Shown piece after piece: positions 58,886-64,000 of a stretch of DNA of 64,000 nt. Position numbers and translations under genes: made by a program. The stretch lies in the NCBI RefSeq assembly GCF_035582795.1, contig NC_134368.1, positions 15,854,001 through 15,918,000 of the forward strand, in the 5' to 3' direction. Positions within the stretch are counted from its first letter, which is position 1. Each line of letters starts with the position of its first letter. The DNA is from Mycteria americana. Its lineage: Eukaryota > Chordata > Aves > Ciconiiformes > Ciconiidae. The notes under the pieces are model-generated. The model did not search any database. It worked only from the letters and a program-made list of their open reading frames with translations, and was not told where the DNA came from.

Positions 58886-60067
58886 CATGGGTGGAAAAGC
58901 CTGTGACCACCAGGATATGGGTGCAGAGCCGCAGACCTCTGAGGTGGAAATTGTCCTGCTGGGTGTGCCTCATCGTGAGTCTGAAAAGCGGCAGGCATCT
59001 CGACAATGGCGCAGCTCTCTCTCCCGCCATGGTGTGCTGCTGGTAAAGCTGGCCTCTGCCTACTCGAGGCTCGGGTAGGTGCCTGAGCTGCCTTGCTGCA
59101 CTGCAAAAATCATCTCAGTGCAGACGGTCACGTTGGAGGTGCTTGTCAGCTGGAACCTGCAGGACTGGGAGGAGGGCAGCACCGTCAGCCGGCAGTGCTG
59201 CGACTGAGGCAAAAGCAGCCAGGCTGATCTCACCAACAGTTGGACCCAGCAGGCGACTTTCTCCATGTCTAAGTAGGAGCATGTGCAGAGGGCGCGTAGG
59301 AGGTACGAGCTCTGATCCCTCGGCAGCTTGTCGTCGGGGTGGTGGAGAAAGCACCAGCTCTCCCCCAGCAGCTGCTCCCTCGAGCACGTGCACTCCAGCA
59401 CCACCTGGATGCTGGAGTGCCTTGCTGGCAGCTGCCCCGTGGTGTCCAGCTCCAGGCTGAAGGAGTGCCCGGGGGGTGGCCGCAGGAGCACGAGCAGGGA
59501 GTAGGCGATGCTGTTCTCGCCGACGCTCCAGGCTTCATAGGTGCCGTCCATCCCAATGGCTGGGTGCATCTGCGGCATGAAAGTGCTCTTGCAAAGCACT
59601 CGACAGACACCAAGGAGGTCACCCACCAGCTCCTTCAGCACCTTGCACGTGTCGGGCAGGCCCTGCATTGGCGATGGCGTGGACACAGCCAAAGACCTGA
59701 CACCGTTGTCTGCACCATTGAGGTCTTCCTCCTCCTCGTCATCCTCCTCCTCACTGCTGGAGCTGTCCTGCTTGCTGCAGCTGTCAGAGGCAAGCTTCAT
59801 TTCCCTGGCCAGCCAGCAGGCGTTGGCGAGCAGGACCAGGGCTCCTGCAGCAGTCCAAAATGTCCACTGCCGCAACACAGAAGGGAGCGTGGCTTCCTCC
59901 GCGCCCCTGGTCTGCTCAATCTCCTGCAGCAGCCGAGTCATCTGCTGATGCAGATACTCCTCACGCTGCTGCATCCGCTCGGCCGTGGCCACATCTATGT
60001 GGTGATCGTGCTTCAGCCCGTGCTGGACGGCCAGCACAGCCAGGACGAGGGCAATTGCCGCAGCCAT
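58886..60067 (-). pseudogene. ITPRIP-like (ITPRIPL1-type) gene relic, array copy 3
   Basis: ATG at 60067, TAG at 59062-59060, the same 335-residue product and the same downstream frameshifted pieces as copies 1 and 2. The coding part shows no amino-acid difference. Divergence starts only further upstream, beyond 60.7 kb. Confidence 0.85.
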
Positions 60068-60070
60068 GGC

Positions 60071-60648
60071 CTGGAGGAGGTGGGAGAAAAGGGGGCTCAG
60101 CGGGGCTGGGTGGGAGGGAGCCCGGGGCTGGGGGAGCGGGGCAGGAGGCGCCGGGAGCTGGGGGCCGGTAGGAGAGGGGGTGAGGGGGGTGGGAGGGAGC
60201 AAGGGCAGGGCTTGTAAGCACCGCACGGACGGGAGCCACGGGCTGTCCCAGGAAAGCGTTTGGGCACTGGTGTCGACAGGGTCGAAGGCGCCGCAGGCCC
60301 TGGCTGGAGGCAGCCTGGGGCCCATCCTGCCCAAGCCGCCCTCATGGCCGGCCAGCCCCTGCCTGGGCCGTGCCCCGTGAAAAGGCAAGGGACACCCGAG
60401 CAGAGTCTGCCGAGGCCCCATCCCTGCCACCCAACAGCGTCCCACGGAGCCACGGGCACCCGGCACATCCCCAAAGCCTCTCCGGGCACCTGCCACTACT
60501 GGGAGCCCCGAGCACCTCTGCCCCCAGCCCCGAGGGCGGTACCGTGCCCTGCCCTGAGGGGCTGGGCTCTCGCTCTGGGTTAGAAACCCCCCGGCCCTCT
60601 GCCCCGTCCCCCGTCCAGCCCAGCCTTCCCCCTGCATGCTGCACTCAC
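60071..60648 (-). other. Intron and splice sites of the ITPRIPL-like relic, copy 3
   Basis: Donor and acceptor as in copies 1 and 2. Confidence 0.65.
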
Positions 60649-61093
60649 CGATCGCCCAGGTCAGACAGCAGTGGGGCTGCCTGGCGATGTCCCTGGGGAC
60701 AGCTCCCATTGTGACCTGTCCCCTGTGATGACACAGCCACCAGAGCAGCATCACCCAGCCGGCAAGCCCCAGCCTTCGTCCCCACCGCCCAGCCCAGTGG
60801 GTCCTGGCCATCACACCGAGTACGAACCCGCCCGGCAGGAGCGAGCTCCCCGGGGCTCTCTTGCCAAAGCGGGCAGACACCCCCTAAAGCCGTAATTGGA
60901 ATGGAAACAGGGACTGTAGGTGGATGTCCCTGACTTACGTAGAGAGGTGCAAAGTCTTCTGGGCCAGGTGGTTTGACTCCGAGTTGTCTTGAAAAGCAGA
61001 GCTACGAGCCCTTGGGCAGAGACAAAACTCCTCCTGCCTCTTCTCCTCTTGGATTCCTTCTGCCGGGGCAGAACTTAGCCCTGCAAACCCTGA
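60649..61093. other. Diverged right edge of the array (5' flank of relic, copy 3)
   Basis: Compared with copy 2 it has substitutions at 60701, 60791, 60798, 60885 and 60973 and a one-base insertion near 60724. Similarity stops at about 61093, after AACCCTGA. Confidence 0.85.
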
Positions 61094-61616
61094 TTGGATA
61101 TGATAAAGGTAAGGTACCACTGTGTTCCTGTATTCATATATTTATAGAAAAAAGGAATATGGGAATTGAACAATATTTTTAGTAGTCTATATGGTAGAAT
61201 AATTTAAAAGCCTATGATGCTGAGAAAACTTAAATCAATATGGTAGCATTATTACAGGATCTGGGACTGGTCTTCCTTCATTAAATTTTTCTTACAGTAT
61301 GCCCTTCAAATCTTGGAAGTGGCCCAACCGTCTTTTGGTTTCTGGCAGAGTTTGACATTGATCCTTGAACTGGCTTGAAGTGTTGCTGAAAGTCCACTCT
61401 GGGCTTGAGCACAGTGGAGACAATGTTGTGCACCATGTGGCTTTTTATCCAGAAATAGCGTCTCGGGGCAGGAGCCTCCAGTAGTGTAGAAACAGCTTTT
61501 GATTCTATCTGTTCTTGGTTAATGGATCTATTGAGACTACAGGCACTGTTCATCAGTCAGGAAGTCCATGATATGACTGGCTGTGCCCCCTAATCTACCG
61601 TTTTCTGGATAGCTGC
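61094..61616. other. AT-rich flank right of the array, no supported gene
   Basis: Short open frames only; nothing recognised. Confidence 0.6.
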
Positions 61617-62180
61617 TGTCATGACCTAAGGGGTTACTTGGCCTGCAAGTGTATAGAGATTGTGACCGTAGGTTTATAGGATTTTGTAATATTTCTCTAC
61701 TTTATTACAGAGTACCACCATAGCACAAAAATCACCACTAGCAAGTATACCTATGAGTAATAAAGCAAAGAGATATATATCAGGCTATTACAAATTAGTA
61801 TTAGCAATCAGTACTAAAGCAGTCATCAGTAGTATAGCAACAACCAATTATAGTAGCACCCAATAATAGCAGTAGTCAAGCATATATATATATTATTACA
61901 AGTTACTACAAACTTATTACTAGTGAAGCAAACATCGATAATATAACAGCAGATATGGTTATGATTGGTTACTTATATATATGCATAGTACCAAGTGCAT
62001 TGAACAGATCTCAGAAGGGGATCCAACCATCCCAGAAGTAGGACAAACCAAACCAGCCCCATAAGTGGGCCCAGAGGGGGACCAATAAAATAACAGGCAG
62101 AGTCTCACTTTGAAGATGATCCACGTCAGTTTGGAGTCAGCCAGGCATCTCTGGCGAGGGTCCAAGATCTGGTAGAAAGT
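61617..62180 (-). mobile_element. Possible LTR-type repeat (weak)
   Basis: The plus strand begins TGTCATGACCTAAGGGG and contains CTTTATTACAGAGTACC (minus-strand AATAAAG). Then come AT-rich ATATATAT runs and a segment GAACAGATCTCAGAAGGGGA that has the look of an avian retroviral LTR. The right end is not defined and no target duplication was found. Confidence 0.35.
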
Positions 62181-62982
62181 TTGTGCAGAACTGTTTAGGA
62201 AAGGGAAAAAAAAATGCATGCAGCATGTACTAACAGCTCTTTCAGTTGAAGCTCCAATAGCAGCTACACTCCTACTTTCTCAGGATGTTTTCCCCCTTTT
62301 CCAGACTATTTTTCACCTTTTCACATGGTAAGTTGCTGTTACAGTTCCTTGGTTTTGCCCTTATCAAAGGTAGGTCAGGATATCTCTGGTTTCTAGGTAC
62401 CCAGCTGTACTTCAAGATGCCAGCTGCACTGGCAAGGATGTTCTGGTTCACACGCGTAGTTCCCAGGCCAGCAGGCATTTTCTTCTGTCAGTATTTTTCC
62501 CTTCTAACTAGGTCACCTTCCTGGCTGCTCACACCTGCTTGTATGACTGTCTTCAGTTACTGAAGGACAGTGGGACAAGCTCTCCGCTGGAACAAGAAAA
62601 GTCCTACATCTCAAGGTGGGGCCACATTCATTACAAGGCAAGACTACTATCGTGTTCCGCCATGTGAATTGCTCATAAATTGGAATTCAAAGGGCAACAC
62701 GTAGCTGTGGGTGTGCACAGAGATTTAAACAGACAAGGGACAGTGCTACTGAGGATAGAGAAGAGCTGATGAAGAGCCAAATGATGAGAGAAGCAGGTGG
62801 ATGAAACTGAACAAACATGACATGTGCTTTGAAATGGCCATACATCTATAGCTATCTCATTAATGTATATTCACATTGTATCTCAGTTAATCTGTTTCCA
62901 AGGGTCTAATGGTATCTAAAATACAAAATGGCTGATATCAAGTATGTTTCATTCTGTATATAATACTTGAATAAAATATCAC
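62181..62982. other. Intergenic DNA, no supported gene
   Basis: Open frames at 62272-62563 on both strands show no recognisable family. Confidence 0.6.
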
Positions 62983-63065
62983 AGAATAGCAGAATAGTTA
63001 AGGTTCAAAGGGACCTATGGAGATGGTCTAGTCCGACCCTCCCTGGTCAATGCTGGGTCAGCTAG
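62983..63065 (-). mobile_element. CR1 LINE 3'-tip fragment
   Basis: ACAGAATAGCAGAATAGTTA, then AAGGGACCTATGGAGATGGT and CTAGTCCGACCCTCCCTGGT form the reversed CR1 terminus. Confidence 0.85.
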
Positions 63066-63122
63066 TATAACTCTATAGAGTTACTCTATCTAGTATAACT
63101 CTAGAGAGCTAGTTATAACTCT
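63062..63122. repeat. Three short copies of CTAGTATAACTCTA with a 14-bp palindrome
   Basis: CTAGTATAACTCTA occurs at 63062-63075 and 63090-63103, with a one-base variant at 63109-63122. AACTCTATAGAGTT at 63069-63082 is a perfect palindrome. It lies right after a CR1 tip. Confidence 0.8.
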
Positions 63123-64000
63123 ATAACACGATAGATACCAAATTCAAGCAACACACTATTTACCCTTTAGCAAACCATGTATTAATTGCATGCAGAGACA
63201 CAAAGACATGTGCATGTACATACACTTGGCCATTTCATTCAAAAAGGTATTTTAAATAACACCATGTGTTCTTACAAAGTTGATGACCACATCTGAGTTA
63301 TAAATAAATATTTATTAATACCTATATAACATTGCATCCAGCCTATGTTTTAATACAATTTAGATTTGAACAGTCAAAGCCTAGTTTTGGTGAACTCACT
63401 TAAAAGGAGGAAGTGCAGAGGGCACCCACTTCAGAGCCCTGTGACACAGGATCACACCACAAGCATTTAAGGAACTTAGAGTAAATTCACTCTTGTTGCT
63501 TTAATATCAAGACTAAATTATTTGAAGGATGGACTTTCCTCTGGCTTTGCATCAACAGTTAGTTTTGCCTGGAAACATCCATTTTTGCATCATTATGCTG
63601 TACCCAGCTCTTACACACATGTAGGAAAGCAACTAAGAGCACATTCTCCCCACTCCTCTTCAATCCAAATTACACAGGCAGCACATTCAAATTTAATGTA
63701 ATATCGATAATCTAGGGCACCCAGTATTGATTTTAAACAACTTTTTAAATCACCCAGTTTATGAGTCCCAATATACCACAGTAAATTATGTGCTAAAAGC
63801 TTTGACTTTTTGGTTTGGTTTTTTTTTTTGGCTGTTGCTATTTCAGGAACACTGAGGTTTTATGGTCTAAAACATTTCTGGCAGATGGAATTGTTAAATC
63901 ATTCAGATGCTGGTTCTCTCAATGTAGAATAGTGAGTTTATAGGTACGATATATTCTCAGCTATGAACTTCAGTGCCTAAAAGTCATTATTTAGCACATC
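63123..64000. other. AT-rich intergenic DNA to the end of the window
   Basis: Homopolymer T run near 63820-63829; no gene, repeat end or RNA gene recognised. Confidence 0.6.

Larger units (their letters stand above)
45258..61093. repeat. Tandem array of about 2.56 copies of a 6193-bp unit
   Basis: Every feature from about 45258 recurs exactly 6193 and then 12386 bases further on without a length change, until about 60.7 kb. Copy 1 is 45258-51450, copy 2 is 51451-57643, and copy 3 is partial, 57644-61093. The left edge cuts through a CR1 endonuclease region; the right edge lies in the 5' flank of the ITPRIPL-like relic. In the stretches I compared, copies 1 and 2 differ at 45599/51792 (T versus C). 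Copy 3 differs from copy 2 mainly after 60700. The G+C content is much higher than in both flanks. Confidence 0.95.

Noticed and set aside
45258..61093. CRISPR-like or satellite interpretation of the regular repeats
   Set aside because: The period is 6.2 kb with genes and retroposons inside the unit; this is a segmental tandem duplication in a vertebrate genome.

Overview
This is a stretch of bird nuclear genome. It carries many CR1 LINE copies, LTRs of avian endogenous retroviruses, GT-AG introns with one exception, and a vertebrate actin-regulator gene whose protein can be read exon by exon. The organism is an avian species, more likely neoavian than galliform judging only from the LTR types. 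The species cannot be named from the sequence.

Layout. (1) 1-11.8 kb: mostly intergenic DNA with no supported gene. It holds degenerate CR1 pieces (about 240-345, 7.4-8.5 and 8.6-8.9 kb) and a CpG-containing patch near 5.3-5.7 kb. (2) 11.8-34.6 kb: the complete WDR1 (AIP1) gene on the minus strand. It has 15 coding exons with an intact 607-codon frame and every splice junction resolved. Its promoter lies in a CpG island at about 34.3-35.3 kb. The intron between exons 9 and 10 is a minor-spliceosome (U12-type) AT-AC intron with a textbook 5' splice site and branch site. Several introns are loaded with CR1; the last intron is about 85% transposon (a solo LTR plus a 5'-truncated CR1). (3) 35.3-45.2 kb: intergenic DNA with a likely solo LTR at about 41.4-42.1 kb and no supported gene. 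(4) 45.26-61.09 kb: a tandem array of about 2.56 copies of a 6193-bp unit, the most unusual part of the window. Each full unit contains, on the minus strand, an ITPRIP-like (ITPRIPL1-type, Mab-21 domain) gene relic, a CR1 retroposon carrying most of its endonuclease/reverse transcriptase region, and pieces of other CR1 subfamilies. (5) 61.1-64 kb: AT-rich flank with an LTR-like segment and a CR1 tail.

The WDR1 product is a two-propeller WD40 protein that works with cofilin to disassemble actin filaments. The array is not functionally linked to it as far as the sequence shows. The three ITPRIPL-like copies share the same premature stop and at least two frameshifts, so the damage preceded the amplification. 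The CR1 in each full unit has lost the segment with RT motif A, so it is dead. Copies 1, 2 and most of 3 are almost identical with no length change, while the last ~390 bp of copy 3 carries six differences. This suggests recent array growth or homogenisation, with an older edge at the right end; an assembly artefact must also be excluded.

No prokaryotic system, CRISPR array, tRNA or rRNA gene was seen.
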